A DNA stretch of 64,000 nucleotides from CAVRQM01 sp963756975 (GCA_963756975.1 CAVWPS010000001.1:682001-746000), one strand, 5' to 3'; counted from the stretch's first letter, positions 9,906 through 18,374 are shown. The notes: a model not told the origin generated them from the letters alone. Numbers and translations: made by a program.

Positions 9906-10129
9906 CAGTTCACCCCAGCCTGCCATCTGAAGAGCGCGAGCGCGCCCGCGAACAAGCCCGCGCCCGCGCCCAACGCGGCCACCACGATGCCTGTCATGGT
10001 GCCCGCGACCTTCCAGATTTCCATCCTGGTCTGCACGATTTTCAACTCGGTGTCGGCTCGCATCATCTGGATCCTCACCACGCGTTCGTCGCGCTCACTT
10101 GGATATGGGTCTTCGGTCGCCTCAGACAC
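9905..10129 (-). CDS. Small single-span membrane protein between leuC and leuD
   Basis: 74 residues from a GTG at 10129 that overlaps the end of leuC, with its stop overlapping the leuD ATG. The first 45 residues are charged and helical (SERDERVVRIQMMRADTELK), followed by one hydrophobic span, TGIVVAALGAGAGLFAGALALF, cut here after TGIVVAALGAGAGLFAGALA for brevity, and a short tail. I do not recognise a named family. The overlaps at both ends argue that it is translated together with the leucine genes, but nothing in it suggests an enzymatic role. Membrane tethering or regulation would be guesses. Confidence 0.65.
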   Translation of the reverse strand: MSEATEDPYPSERDERVVRIQMMRADTELKIVQTRMEIWKVAGTMTGIVVAALGAGAGLFAGALALFRWQAGVN

Positions 10130-11531
10130 GTGTCATCATTTCCCGCACGTCGGTCAGGTGCCCAGTCACGGCGGCGGCGGCGGCCATGGCGGGGGACAGC
10201 AGATGCGTGCGGCCGCCCGGACCCTGACGGCCCTCGAAATTGCGGTTGCTCGTGCTGGCGCAGCGCTGGCCGGGACGCAGCTTGTCGGGGTTCATGCCGA
10301 GGCACATCGAGCACCCCGCCTCCCGCCACTCGAACCCGGCATCGGTGAAGACGCGGTCCAGCCCCTCGGCCTCCGCCTGCAGCTTCACCAGACCGGAGCC
10401 GGGAACGACCATCGCGCGAACGCCGTCCGCGACGTGGCGGCCGTTGGCGACCGACGCGGCGGCGCGCAGATCCTCGATCCGGCCGTTGGTGCAACTGCCG
10501 ATGAACACGACGTCGACCGGCAGCGTATCGAGCCGCTCGCCCGGGCGCAGGCCCATGTATTCCAGCATCCGCGTGACCTGCGCGCGGTTGTCCGCGTCGG
10601 GGCTCGTGGCGGGGTCGGGGACGGAGCCGGTGATCGGCAGCACCGCCTCGGGCGACGTGCCCCAGGTCACCATCGGCGCGATCAGGGCCGCGTCCAGCAC
10701 GACGGTCTTGTCGTAGACCGCACCCTCGTCGCTCGGCAGCGTGCGCCAGTACTTTACCGCGTGATCGAACGCCTCGCCCTTCGGCGCGAGCGGGCGGCCA
10801 CGGATGTATTCGAACGTCGTGTCGTCGGGTGCGACCAGACCGGCGCGCGCACCGGCCTCGATGCTCATGTTGCAGATCGTCAGGCGGCCGGCCATGCCGA
10901 GGGCGCGGATCGCCTCGCCGGCGTATTCGATCACGTGACCCGTGCCGCCCGCCGTGCCGATCCGCTGGATGATGGCCAGCATGATGTCTTTCGCGGTGCA
11001 GCCGAAGCCGAGCACGCCGTCGACCCGCACCAGCATGTTCTTGGCCGGCTTCTGCAGCAGCGTCTGCGTGGCGAGCACGTGCTCGACCTCCGACGTGCCG
11101 ATGCCGAACGCGAGCGCGCCCATGGCACCGTGCGTCGACGTGTGGCTGTCGCCGCAGACGATCGTCATGCCGGGCAGGCTGATCCCCTGCTCCGGGCCGA
11201 TGATGTGCACGATGCCCTGCCGCGCGTCGCGCATCGGGATGTACGGCACGCCGAACGCGGCGACGTTGGCCTCCAGCGTGTCGACCTGGATGCGGCTGTC
11301 TTCCTCCGCGATCGGCAGGCTGCGGTCCGACGTCGGCACGTTGTGGTCGGCGACCGCGACCGTCGCGTCCGGGCGGCGAACGGTGCGGCCGGCGAGGCGC
11401 AGCCCCTCGAACGCCTGGGGGCTGGTCACCTCGTGGACGAGATGGCGGTCGATGTAGAGCACGCACGTGCCGTCCGGCAGCCGCTCGACGACGTGCGCGT
11501 CCCAGACCTTATCGAACAGCGTGCGTGGCAT
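10122..11531 (-). CDS. leuC: 3-isopropylmalate dehydratase, large subunit
   Basis: 469 residues from the ATG at 11531, beginning MPRTLFDKVWDAHVV; the open frame extends further upstream only through rplS sequence. Aconitase-family motifs are present: VCGDSHTSTHGAMGALAFGI, then FIGSCTNGRIEDLRAAA and CSMCLGMNPD, supplying the three Cys ligands of the 4Fe-4S cluster. It isomerises 2-isopropylmalate together with LeuD. The gene begins 2 bases after the rplS stop, joining the leucine genes to the ribosomal-protein operon. Confidence 0.96.
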   Translation of the reverse strand: MPRTLFDKVWDAHVVERLPDGTCVLYIDRHLVHEVTSPQAFEGLRLAGRTVRRPDATVAVADHNVPTSDRSLPIAEEDSRIQVDTLEANVAAFGVPYIPMRDARQGIVHIIGPEQGISLPGMTIVCGDSHTSTHGAMGALAFGIGTSEVEHVLATQTLLQKPAKNMLVRVDGVLGFGCTAKDIMLAIIQRIGTAGGTGHVIEYAGEAIRALGMAGRLTICNMSIEAGARAGLVAPDDTTFEYIRGRPLAPKGEAFDHAVKYWRTLPSDEGAVYDKTVVLDAALIAPMVTWGTSPEAVLPITGSVPDPATSPDADNRAQVTRMLEYMGLRPGERLDTLPVDVVFIGSCTNGRIEDLRAAASVANGRHVADGVRAMVVPGSGLVKLQAEAEGLDRVFTDAGFEWREAGCSMCLGMNPDKLRPGQRCASTSNRNFEGRQGPGGRTHLLSPAMAAAAAVTGHLTDVREMMTRV

Positions 11532-11533
11532 GA

Positions 11534-11956
11534 TTACTCCGCGGCGACTTCGACCGTCGCCGGCGTGACCTTCTCGGCCTTGCCGGTGCTCGGGATCTCG
11601 CGAGCGCGCTCGGCGATACGCGCCGACTTGCCGCTGCGGCCGCGCAGATAATAGAGCTTGGCGCGACGGACGTCGCCGCGACGGACGACGGCAATTTCGG
11701 CGATCGTCGGCGCATACAGGCCGAACACGCGCTCGACGCCCTCGCCGTAGCTGATCTTGCGGACGGTGAAGTTGCTGTTCAGGCCCTTGTTCGAGCGGGC
11801 GATGCACACGCCCTCGAACGCCTGGACGCGGGTCCGCTCGCCCTCGACCACTTTGACGGAGACGCGGAGCGTGTCGCCGGCCTGGAAGACGGGCACGCCG
11901 CGGATCGCGGTCAGGCGAGCGATCTGCTCGGCCTCGTAGGTCTGGATGATGTTCAT
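11534..11956 (-). CDS. rplS: 50S ribosomal protein L19
   Basis: 140 residues starting at the ATG at 11956, preceded by AAAGGA. The core is typical L19: F.AGDTLRVSVKV.EGERTRVQ, FEGVCIARSNKGLNSNFTVR, GVERVFGLYAP and VRRAKLYYLRGRSGKSARI. The last about 25 residues (IPSTGKAEKVTPATVEVAAE) are a lineage-specific extension. L19 sits at the 30S-50S interface. It lies directly after trmD, the usual order. Confidence 0.97.
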   Translation of the reverse strand: MNIIQTYEAEQIARLTAIRGVPVFQAGDTLRVSVKVVEGERTRVQAFEGVCIARSNKGLNSNFTVRKISYGEGVERVFGLYAPTIAEIAVVRRGDVRRAKLYYLRGRSGKSARIAERAREIPSTGKAEKVTPATVEVAAE

Positions 11957-11984
11957 GGGAAGCGGTCCTTTCGTCGGGTTCGGT

Positions 11985-12674
11985 CTAGGCGCGCGCCGAG
12001 GCGCGCGCAATGAGATCGGGGCGCCGCGCGGTCGTGGCGCGGACGCGTTCGGCGTGCCGCCAGGCGGCGATCGCGGCGTGGTCGCCGGACAGCAGCACGG
12101 GCGGAACCGCACGGCCGGCCCACTCGGCGGGGCGGGTGTAGTGCGGGTATTCCAGCAGGTCGTCGGCAAAACTTTCGTCGTGGGCACTGGCCTCGCTGCC
12201 CATGACACCGGGCAGCAGCCGCACGCAGGCATCGAGCAGCAGCATCGCGGCCGGCTCGCCGCCGCTCAGCACGCAGTCGCCGACCGAGATTTCGCGCAGG
12301 CCGCGCGCGTCGATCACGCGCTGATCGACACCCTCGAACCGGCCGCACAGCAGCACGACACCGGGGCCGGCGGCGAGCGTGTCGGCCAGATCCTGCGTCA
12401 GCGGTTCGCCGCGTGCCGAGAGATAGATGGCAGGCCGAGCATCCATCACCGGGTCGAGGGCGGCGTCGAGCACGTCGGCGCGCAGCACCATCCCGGCCCC
12501 GCCGCCGCACGGCGTGTCGTCGACCGCGCGATGGCGGCCGAGCCCGTGGTCGCGGATGTCGTGCGCGGTCAGCGACCACAGTCCGGCATCGAGCGCCCGA
12601 CCGGCCAGCGAGTGGCCGAGCGGGCCCGGGAACATCGCCGGGAACAGCGTCAGGACGTCGGCTTTCCAGCTCAT
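11985..12674 (-). CDS. trmD: tRNA (guanine-37-N1)-methyltransferase
   Basis: 229 residues, normal length. TrmD motifs are present: LTLFPAMFPGPL, AHDIRDHG, a CGGGAGMVLR loop, LLCGRFEGVDQRVID, and EISVGDCVLSGGE, which form the trefoil-knot S-adenosylmethionine site. It methylates G37 next to the anticodon and prevents +1 slippage. The ATG overlaps the rimM stop by four bases. Confidence 0.97.
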   Translation of the reverse strand: MSWKADVLTLFPAMFPGPLGHSLAGRALDAGLWSLTAHDIRDHGLGRHRAVDDTPCGGGAGMVLRADVLDAALDPVMDARPAIYLSARGEPLTQDLADTLAAGPGVVLLCGRFEGVDQRVIDARGLREISVGDCVLSGGEPAAMLLLDACVRLLPGVMGSEASAHDESFADDLLEYPHYTRPAEWAGRAVPPVLLSGDHAAIAAWRHAERVRATTARRPDLIARASARA

Positions 12675-13174
12675 GGCACGACCAGTTCGGCCGGTGGCAC
12701 GACGGTGACGCGGCCGGCCGCAAGGTCGATCTCGGGCACGACCGCGCGGGTGAACGGCAGCAGCAGCCGGCCGATTTCGAGCGAGGCACCGGCCCCGTAA
12801 TCGTGCACCGCGTCGACCCGGCCCAGATCCTCGCCGTCCGGCCCCACGGCCGATAGCCCGATCAGGTCGGCGAGGTAGAACTCGTCCGCGTCCGGCTTCG
12901 GCAGCTTCTCACGCGGCACATACAGCCGCGTGTTGACCAGCGCCGCCGCCTCCTCGCGGGTGGTCAGGGCGATCCGCTTGCCCTCCACCACGCGGAAGAT
13001 TTCGGCCACACCCTCGCCACGCCAGCGCAGCCGGTACACGCCGCCCCGGTCGTCGGTGAGCGCGCCGTAGCGCGTCATCGAACTGGCATCCTCGCCATAG
13101 ACCGTGACGTGGCAAAGCCCCCGCACACCGTGCGGGCGGCCGATCACGCCGAGCAGGATGGTCTCGCCCGGCAA
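12671..13174 (-). CDS. rimM: Ribosome maturation factor RimM
   Basis: About 167 residues from a TTG at 13174, which lies 4 bases after the rpsP stop and gives the family N-terminus LLGVIGRPHGVRGLCHV. Further upstream the frame is only Arg/Pro-rich shadow of rpsP. The N-terminal barrel (to about residue 90) and the PRC-barrel (EFYLADLIGLSA..VDAVHDYGAGASLEI) are complete. RimM binds S19 in the 30S head during assembly. Its position between rpsP and trmD is the standard one. Confidence 0.92.
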   Translation of the reverse strand: MPGETILLGVIGRPHGVRGLCHVTVYGEDASSMTRYGALTDDRGGVYRLRWRGEGVAEIFRVVEGKRIALTTREEAAALVNTRLYVPREKLPKPDADEFYLADLIGLSAVGPDGEDLGRVDAVHDYGAGASLEIGRLLLPFTRAVVPEIDLAAGRVTVVPPAELVVP

Positions 13175-13178
13175 GCGA

Positions 13179-13526
13179 TCAGCCAGCCGCCGCGGCGGCG
13201 GCCTTGGCGCGATCCTGCGCCTTCTTCTTCGGGGCGGACTGGATCGGCTGCGGCCGGTCCTTGAACGCCGGCATCGGTGCCAACCCGGCATGGCCGATGA
13301 AGCGGGCCACGCGGTCGGTCGCCAAAGCGCCCTCGCTCAGCCAATGCGTGATGCGCTCGTTCTGCAGGCGCACGCGCTCGGCGTGGTCGGCCGGCAGCAT
13401 CGGGTTGTAGCTGCCCACCTTCTCGATGAAGCGCCCGTCGCGCGGGCTGCGGCTGTCGGCCACGACGATGTGGTAGTACGGCCGCTTCTTCGCCCCGGCA
13501 CGCGCCAGCCTGATTTTCAGTCCCAT
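13179..13526 (-). CDS. rpsP: 30S ribosomal protein S16
   Basis: 115 residues. It opens MGLKIRLARAGAKKRPYYHI and contains VVADSRSPRDGRFIEKVG and YNPM, the S16 signature. The C-terminal 35 residues (PQPIQSAPKKKAQDRAK...) form a basic, Ala-rich tail longer than in E. coli, as often seen in alphaproteobacteria. It is located 18 bases downstream of ffh. Confidence 0.97.
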   Translation of the reverse strand: MGLKIRLARAGAKKRPYYHIVVADSRSPRDGRFIEKVGSYNPMLPADHAERVRLQNERITHWLSEGALATDRVARFIGHAGLAPMPAFKDRPQPIQSAPKKKAQDRAKAAAAAAG

Positions 13527-13544
13527 GTGTAACCCCTTGTTCGT

Positions 13545-14927
13545 TCAGTAAGGACGCCGCTGGCCCTGGCGCGGCATGAGGGCCTGAAGGCCACCCCGCG
13601 CGAGACCCTTGGCGCCGAGTTTGGTCATCCGCTTCATCATCGCGGACATTTCGTCGAACTGTTTCAGCAGGCGGTTCACGTCCTGCACGGACGTCCCGCT
13701 GCCGGCCGCGATCCGCTTCTTGCGGCTCGCCTTGATGATGTCCGGCGTGCGCCGCTCGGCCATCGTCATGCTGCCGATGATCGCCGCCTGCCGGCCGAGC
13801 ATCGTCTTGTCGATGTTCGCCCCGCCGGCCGCGTCGAGCTGTGCCGACAGCTTCCCGGCCCCCGGCAGCATCCCGATGATCGACTGCAGGCTGCCCATCT
13901 TGGTGATCTGGCGCAGCTGCTTCGCATAGTCGTCGAGGTCGAACTGACCCCGCGCCATCTTCTTCGCGAGCTTTTCGGCCTCCGCCTGGTCGATCGTCTC
14001 GGCGGCCTTCTCGACCAGCCCGACCACGTCGCCGAGGCCGAGGATGCGGCCCGCCACACGCTCCGGATGGAACTCCTCCAGGGCGTCGATCTTCTCGCCC
14101 GAGCCGATCAGCTTGATCGGGGCACCGGTGACGGCCCGCATCGACAAAGCGGCACCGCCGCGCGCGTCGCCGTCCATCCGGGTCATGACGATGCCGGTCA
14201 CACCGAGCGCGTCGTTGAACGCGCGCGCCGTGTTGACCGCGTCCTGGCCGGTCATCGCGTCGACCACCAGCAGCGTCTCCGCCGGGTTGGTCGCGTCGCG
14301 GACGGCCGTGACCTCGGCCATCAGCGCCTCGTCGATCGACAGGCGGCCGGCGGTGTCGAGCACGACGACGTCGAAGCCCTCGCGCCGCCCGGTGTCCATC
14401 GCGCGCGCCGCGATTTCGAGCGGACCCTGGCCCGGGATGATCGGCAGGCTGGAGACGCCGGCGCGCTCGGCGAGTTGCTGCAACTGGAGCTGTGCGGCGG
14501 GGCGCTGCACGTCGAGGCTCGCCAGCAGCACCTTCTTGCGGCCGCGCGTGGCGAGCCGGAGGCCGATCTTGCCGCTGGTGGTGGTCTTGCCGGAGCCTTG
14601 CAGGCCGACCATCAGGATCGCGACCGGCGGCACGGCGTTCAGGTTGAGCCCGACCGCGCCGGCCCCGCCGAGCTGTTCGATCAGGACGTCGTTGACGATT
14701 TTGACGACCTGCTGGCCGGGCGAGACGCTGTCGATGACCTCCGCCCCGATCGCGCGCTCGCGGACCTTGGCGATGAAGTCCTTGACCACCGGCAGGGCGA
14801 CGTCGGCGTCCAGCAGCGCGAGCCGGACTTCCCGCAGCGCCTCGGCCACGTCGACTTCGCCGAGCGAACCGCGCGTGCGAAGCCGGTCGAATACGCCGGA
14901 CAGCTTGCTGGAAAGGGCTTCGAACAC
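13545..14927 (-). CDS. ffh: Signal recognition particle GTPase Ffh
   Basis: 460 residues from a GTG at 14927, giving MFEALSSKLSGVFDRLRTRG; the longer open frame upstream adds an Arg/Cys-rich stretch foreign to Ffh. N, G and M domains follow in order: G1 VGLQGSGKTTTSGKIG, DTAGR, the TRMDGDARGGAALS motif, then a Met-rich C-terminal M domain (MGSLQSIIGMLPG, MTMAERRTPDIIKASRKKRIA) that binds 4.5S RNA and signal sequences. It is the first gene of the ribosomal/leucine operon. A weak promoter-like pair lies upstream (TTGACC at 15024-15019, CATACG at 14999-14994, 19-base spacer), which I do not count as a feature. Confidence 0.96.
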   Translation of the reverse strand: MFEALSSKLSGVFDRLRTRGSLGEVDVAEALREVRLALLDADVALPVVKDFIAKVRERAIGAEVIDSVSPGQQVVKIVNDVLIEQLGGAGAVGLNLNAVPPVAILMVGLQGSGKTTTSGKIGLRLATRGRKKVLLASLDVQRPAAQLQLQQLAERAGVSSLPIIPGQGPLEIAARAMDTGRREGFDVVVLDTAGRLSIDEALMAEVTAVRDATNPAETLLVVDAMTGQDAVNTARAFNDALGVTGIVMTRMDGDARGGAALSMRAVTGAPIKLIGSGEKIDALEEFHPERVAGRILGLGDVVGLVEKAAETIDQAEAEKLAKKMARGQFDLDDYAKQLRQITKMGSLQSIIGMLPGAGKLSAQLDAAGGANIDKTMLGRQAAIIGSMTMAERRTPDIIKASRKKRIAAGSGTSVQDVNRLLKQFDEMSAMMKRMTKLGAKGLARGGLQALMPRQGQRRPY

Positions 14928-15037
14928 GGGCTTGGGCGACCTACAACGACAGAAGCGCCGGCGCGCGAACACTCGCGGGCCGACGGAGCGCGTCGTATGG
15001 GCCGGCAGGGCTGGCTCAGGTCAAGGGCGGCGCGTCT

Positions 15038-15397
15038 TCAGAACTCCGTCAGACCGATCGCGAAGGCGATGTGCCGCCTGATCGACGCGAGTTGGCCCGG
15101 CGTGATGCGCGATCCCGTGACCCGAAGCCGCGACTTCGATGTCGCGGCGACCAGGTGGGCGATGGCCCAGCATTTCTTCGTACAGCCGTTCTCGGGCGTC
15201 GGCTCGATCCGGACCGACAGATCCGCGATAGCCAGCGCTTCATCCTCGGTCATCGGTACGAGGATCGCAGTCGTATGTGCGGGATCGAATAGTCCGTCGC
15301 TCTCGACCACGATCGCAGGCCTGAGCTTGTTCGGCTCCTTGGGCAACGCATCGCCGCGCCAGTCCGCGAGGACGATCTGCCCGGCTCGCAGTCTCAA
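15038..15397 (-). CDS. MazF/PemK-like toxin (endoribonuclease)
   Basis: 119 residues from a TTG at 15397. It opens LRAGQIVLADW and contains LRPAIVVESD, ILVPMT and a C-terminal SIRRHIAFAIGL helix, the pattern of the PemK/MazF barrel toxins that cut mRNA. It lies 24 bases after the antitoxin stop. The start region contains a 14-bp tandem duplication (15385-15412) that creates a second TTG whose frame closes at once, so the start at 15397 is the only productive one. The family is clear, but the start codon could have been altered by the duplication. Confidence 0.75.
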   Translation of the reverse strand: MRLRAGQIVLADWRGDALPKEPNKLRPAIVVESDGLFDPAHTTAILVPMTEDEALAIADLSVRIEPTPENGCTKKCWAIAHLVAATSKSRLRVTGSRITPGQLASIRRHIAFAIGLTEF

Positions 15398-15412
15398 CCT
15401 CGCAGTCTCAAC
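15385..15412. repeat. 14-bp exact tandem duplication at the toxin start
   Basis: CTCGCAGTCTCAAC occurs twice back to back, at 15385-15398 and 15399-15412, across the antitoxin-toxin junction. Since 14 is not a multiple of three, the duplication changes spacing and frame between the two genes. It looks like a recent slippage event or an assembly artefact. Confidence 0.85.
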
Positions 15413-15421
15413 AGCGCGGGA

Positions 15422-15664
15422 TCAGCCAACGTCGCGACCCGCCGACCCCCAATCCTCGTAGAACGACCGTGCTTCGTCGGAGGTGGCGACGTAGGCGGCG
15501 ACACGCGCGCTGTCCTGCCGGATTCTAGCCCGCCGAGCCTCGGTCGCGGCCCTCGTCGCAAGTTCGCGCAGCAATGTCGCGAGCCCGACTCCGCTGGCCC
15601 GAGCCTGATTTTCCAGCTCCGCGCGAACATCGTCGTCGAGACGGATCGAGATCGGGACACCCAT
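15422..15664 (-). CDS. Ribbon-helix-helix type antitoxin of the MazF-like pair
   Basis: 80 residues from the ATG at 15664, preceded by ACGGAG. The N-terminus VPISIRLDDDVRAELENQAR fits a ribbon-helix-helix DNA-binding domain (a beta strand then two helices to about residue 45). The acidic C-terminus (TSDEARSFYEDWGSAGRD) would wrap the toxin. It precedes the toxin, as is usual for antitoxins. A perfect palindrome 26 bases upstream (15690-15703) is a likely autoregulatory operator. Confidence 0.75.
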   Translation of the reverse strand: MGVPISIRLDDDVRAELENQARASGVGLATLLRELATRAATEARRARIRQDSARVAAYVATSDEARSFYEDWGSAGRDVG

Positions 15665-15689
15665 GGCGCGCTCCGTAGCATTGAATGGA

Positions 15690-15703
15690 CTACATAGATG
15701 TAG
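15690..15703. promoter_or_regulatory. Palindromic operator candidate upstream of the toxin-antitoxin pair
   Basis: CTACATAGATGTAG: two perfect 6-bp half-sites, CTACAT and ATGTAG, around a 2-bp centre, 26 bases before the antitoxin start. Type II antitoxins of the ribbon-helix-helix kind bind such short palindromes to repress their own operon. The match is seen in the sequence; the binding is inferred. Confidence 0.55.
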
Positions 15704-15775
15704 TGCGCATCTGTCCGGGCAACGATTAACGCTTGCCCCCTCGCGCGGCGAAAACGGTTTGTGTAGGAAGCATCC

Positions 15776-16093
15776 ATGGCCGACACCGAATCCCACCTCG
15801 CCGCCTTCGCCGATCCCCGTGCCGCCGACATCATCGCGATTGTCGCCAAGGAAACCGGGATCGACGCCGACAAGCTGACCCCGGACGCGAAGCTGGCGGA
15901 TCTCGGGGTCGCCTCGATCGACATGGTGCAGTCCATCTTCGAGATCGAGACGAAGTATAACATCGAGCTGCCGATGGTCGCCGAGCAGGGCGAGGGCGAG
16001 TTCGAGACGGTGGGCGCCCTGGTGGCCCACGTGCTCCAGACACTCGACACGAAGGCCGCCAAAACCGCCGCCGCCGAGCAGCCGCAAGGTTGA
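15776..16093 (+). CDS. Acyl carrier protein of the type III polyketide operon
   Basis: 105 residues with the four-helix ACP pattern. Ser47 in DLGVASIDMVQ is the expected phosphopantetheine attachment site, followed by the acidic helix IFEIETKYNIELP. The N-terminal 10 residues and the Ala/Lys-rich tail (KAAKTAAAEQPQG) extend beyond a minimal ACP. It is the first gene of an operon with a ketosynthase starting 4 bases before its stop, so it probably carries the fatty acyl starter chain for that enzyme and the type III synthase. It is not the housekeeping acpP, which would sit with fab genes. Confidence 0.88.
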   Translation: MADTESHLAAFADPRAADIIAIVAKETGIDADKLTPDAKLADLGVASIDMVQSIFEIETKYNIELPMVAEQGEGEFETVGALVAHVLQTLDTKAAKTAAAEQPQG

Positions 16094-17313
16094 CCCACCG
16101 CCGCGTCGCCGTCACCGGCATCGGCGTCCTGTGCAGCATCGGCACCGACTTCGCCTCGTTCTCCGGGAACGTGCTCGCCGGCAAGATCGGCACGATCCGG
16201 CTGCCGGAGGCGATGAGCGCCCGGTTGCAGACGAAGATCGCCTGCGCGATGCCGGATTTCGACGCGACCCAGCATTTCACCACCAAGCAGCTGATCCAGC
16301 TCGACCGCGCCGCCCAGTTCGCGCTGGTCGCGGCGCGCGAGGCGTTGGAGCAGGCAGGGCTCGGGCCGCAGATCGGCGATAGCGGGATCGACCCCCTGCG
16401 CGTCGCCTGCGTGCTGGGGGCGGCCATCGGCCACGGCACGTTCGACGACACGTACGCCTCGTTCTACGGCCAGAAATCCGACCGCGTGCAGCCGCTGACC
16501 CTGGCCCGCGTCATGCCGAGTGCGGCGGCCAGCCACGTCGCCATGGCGCACGGTCTCAAAGGCCCGGTGTTCGCGACGGCGACCGCCTGCGCGTCCGCCA
16601 ACCACGCGATCGGGCAGGCGTTCCACATGGTCCGCAGCGGCATGGTGGACCTCGCGTTGACCGGCGGCGGCGACGCCTCGCTCTGGACCGGCGTTCTGAA
16701 GACCTGGGAAGCGCTGCGGGTGCTGAGCCCGGACGGCTGCCGCCCGTTCTCGGCCGACCGCAACGGTCTGGTGCTCGGCGAGGGCGGCGCGATCCTGGTG
16801 CTCGAGCCGATGGACCATGCCCTCGCGCGCGGTGCGACGATCCTGGCCGAGATGGTCGGCTTCGGCATGTCGGCAGACGCGGGCGACCTGACCGCACCCG
16901 ACCTCGACGGCGCGTCGCGCGCGATGGAGAACGCGCTGGCCGACGCGGGGATCGACGGGGGTGCCGTCGGCTACGTCAACGCGCACGGCACCGGCACGAA
17001 GTTGAACGACAAGACCGAGACGGCGGCCTTGCGCCGCGTGCTCGGGGGCCATTTGCAGGACGTGCCCGTGTCCTCGACGAAATCCATGGTCGGCCATGCC
17101 GTCACCGCCGGTGGCGCGCTGGAACTGGCCGCGACCATCGCCGGGTTCCGCGCGGGACTGGTTCCGCCGACCGCCGGCTACCGCGTAGCCGACCCCGAAT
17201 GCGACATCGACGTCGTGCCGCAGCCGGGGCGGACGATGGACGCCGAATACGCGATTTCGAACGCGTTCGCGTTCGGCGGGCTCAACGCGACCCTCGTCGT
17301 GCGACGGATGTGA
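16090..17313 (+). CDS. Beta-ketoacyl-ACP synthase (FabF-like) of the type III polyketide operon
   Basis: 407 residues from a TTG at 16090 overlapping the ACP stop. The thiolase-fold catalytic triad is intact: Cys167 in TATACASANHAIG, His299 in NAHGTGTKLND and His336 in KSMVGHAVTAGG, with the closing motif NAFAFGGLNATLV. A decarboxylative Claisen condensation with malonyl-ACP is therefore expected. It has no chain-length-factor partner, so it is not a type II aromatic PKS. Together with the dedicated ACP it most likely extends or supplies a fatty acyl-ACP starter for the type III synthase encoded next. Confidence 0.88.
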   Translation: MTHRRVAVTGIGVLCSIGTDFASFSGNVLAGKIGTIRLPEAMSARLQTKIACAMPDFDATQHFTTKQLIQLDRAAQFALVAAREALEQAGLGPQIGDSGIDPLRVACVLGAAIGHGTFDDTYASFYGQKSDRVQPLTLARVMPSAAASHVAMAHGLKGPVFATATACASANHAIGQAFHMVRSGMVDLALTGGGDASLWTGVLKTWEALRVLSPDGCRPFSADRNGLVLGEGGAILVLEPMDHALARGATILAEMVGFGMSADAGDLTAPDLDGASRAMENALADAGIDGGAVGYVNAHGTGTKLNDKTETAALRRVLGGHLQDVPVSSTKSMVGHAVTAGGALELAATIAGFRAGLVPPTAGYRVADPECDIDVVPQPGRTMDAEYAISNAFAFGGLNATLVVRRM

Positions 17314-18374
17314 CCGCGTACGTCAACCGGATCGGGACCGCCGTTCCGCCCAACGACGTCCACGCCGCCTTTCTCGATTTCGCCCGCACCCAGCTCACCA
17401 CCGACAAGCAGCGTTCGGTGTTCGACCGGATGGCCGACCGCAGCGGCATCTCGCACCGGTTCAGCGATTTCCGGCCGGGCGAGCCGGGAGCCGAGCAGGT
17501 CGACGCGGACGGGTTCTTCAATCGCGGCAGGTTTCCGGCGACGGCCGCGCGGATGCGGCTGTACGAGACGCGCGCGGTCGAGCTGGCGCTGCGGGCGATC
17601 GCGAACCTCGACATCGACGCGGGCGAGCTGACCCACATCGTCGTCGCGTCCTGCACCGGGTTCATGGCACCGGGGCTGGATCAGGTGCTGGCCGCCCGGC
17701 TCGGCATGGCGGACGACGTGCAGCGCGTCACCGTCGGCTTCATGGGCTGCTACGCCGCCGTCCCCGCGCTGAGAGTGGCGGCCGACGCGGTTCGTGCCGA
17801 TCCTTCGGCGCGCGTCTTGGTGGTCAACCTGGAGCTGTGCAGCCTGCATATGCAGGAGACGTCGGACCTCGAGACGATCCTGTCGTTCGTCCTGTTCGGC
17901 GACGGTTGCACGGCGGCCCTGGTCACGGCGGAGCCCGCGGGCATCGAACTCGGCACGTTCCGGTCTCGCACGCTGCCGGACAGTGCCGACCTCATCACCT
18001 GGCGGATCGGCGACCAGGGCTTCGACATGCGGCTGTCGGGCAAGGTTCCGGGCCGGATCGCGACCGCGTTGCGGGCCGAAGTGGAGGCCAACGACGATGG
18101 CGGCCTGCTGCGCGGGCGCGGCACCGGGTTCGACCTCTGGGCGGTCCACGCCGGCGGGCGCACCGTGCTGGACGCTGTCGAGCAGGGGTTGCGGTTGCCG
18201 GCCGGGCGGCTCGACACCTCGCGCGCGGTGCTGCGGGACAGCGGCAACATGAGCTCGGCGACGATCATGTTCATCCTCGCCCGGATGATGGACGAGCCGG
18301 TCGGGGCGACCGGCCTCGGCATGGCGTTCGGGCCTGGCGTCTGCGCCGAGACATTCGGGTTTGCCCGGGTTTGA
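17310..18374 (+). CDS. Type III polyketide synthase (chalcone/stilbene synthase family)
   Basis: 354 residues from a GTG overlapping the ketosynthase stop (GTGA). The catalytic triad of the family is present: Cys147 in GFMGCYAAVPALR, His280 in LWAVHAGGRTVLD and Asn313 in DSGNMSSATIM. The N-terminal VASCTGFMAPGLD and the C-terminal GMAFGPGVCAETFGF are also conserved. Such enzymes load a CoA- or ACP-bound acyl starter and extend it with malonyl units to alkylpyrones or alkylresorcinols. The neighbouring methyltransferase and flavoprotein suggest a methylated, oxidised phenolic lipid or quinone, as in the Streptomyces srsABC system; the actual product is not known. Confidence 0.9.
   Translation: MTAYVNRIGTAVPPNDVHAAFLDFARTQLTTDKQRSVFDRMADRSGISHRFSDFRPGEPGAEQVDADGFFNRGRFPATAARMRLYETRAVELALRAIANLDIDAGELTHIVVASCTGFMAPGLDQVLAARLGMADDVQRVTVGFMGCYAAVPALRVAADAVRADPSARVLVVNLELCSLHMQETSDLETILSFVLFGDGCTAALVTAEPAGIELGTFRSRTLPDSADLITWRIGDQGFDMRLSGKVPGRIATALRAEVEANDDGGLLRGRGTGFDLWAVHAGGRTVLDAVEQGLRLPAGRLDTSRAVLRDSGNMSSATIMFILARMMDEPVGATGLGMAFGPGVCAETFGFARV

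Noticed and set aside
9324..11651. A long plus-strand open frame of 775 codons opposite leuD and leuC
   Set aside because: It is the antisense of well-supported minus-strand genes. Open frames without stops are expected in such G+C-rich sequence, and the translation has no recognisable motifs.
15019..15024. TTGACC as the -35 of the ffh operon promoter
   Set aside because: The only matching -10 (CATACG at 14999-14994) is 19 bases away and weak; not enough to call a promoter.
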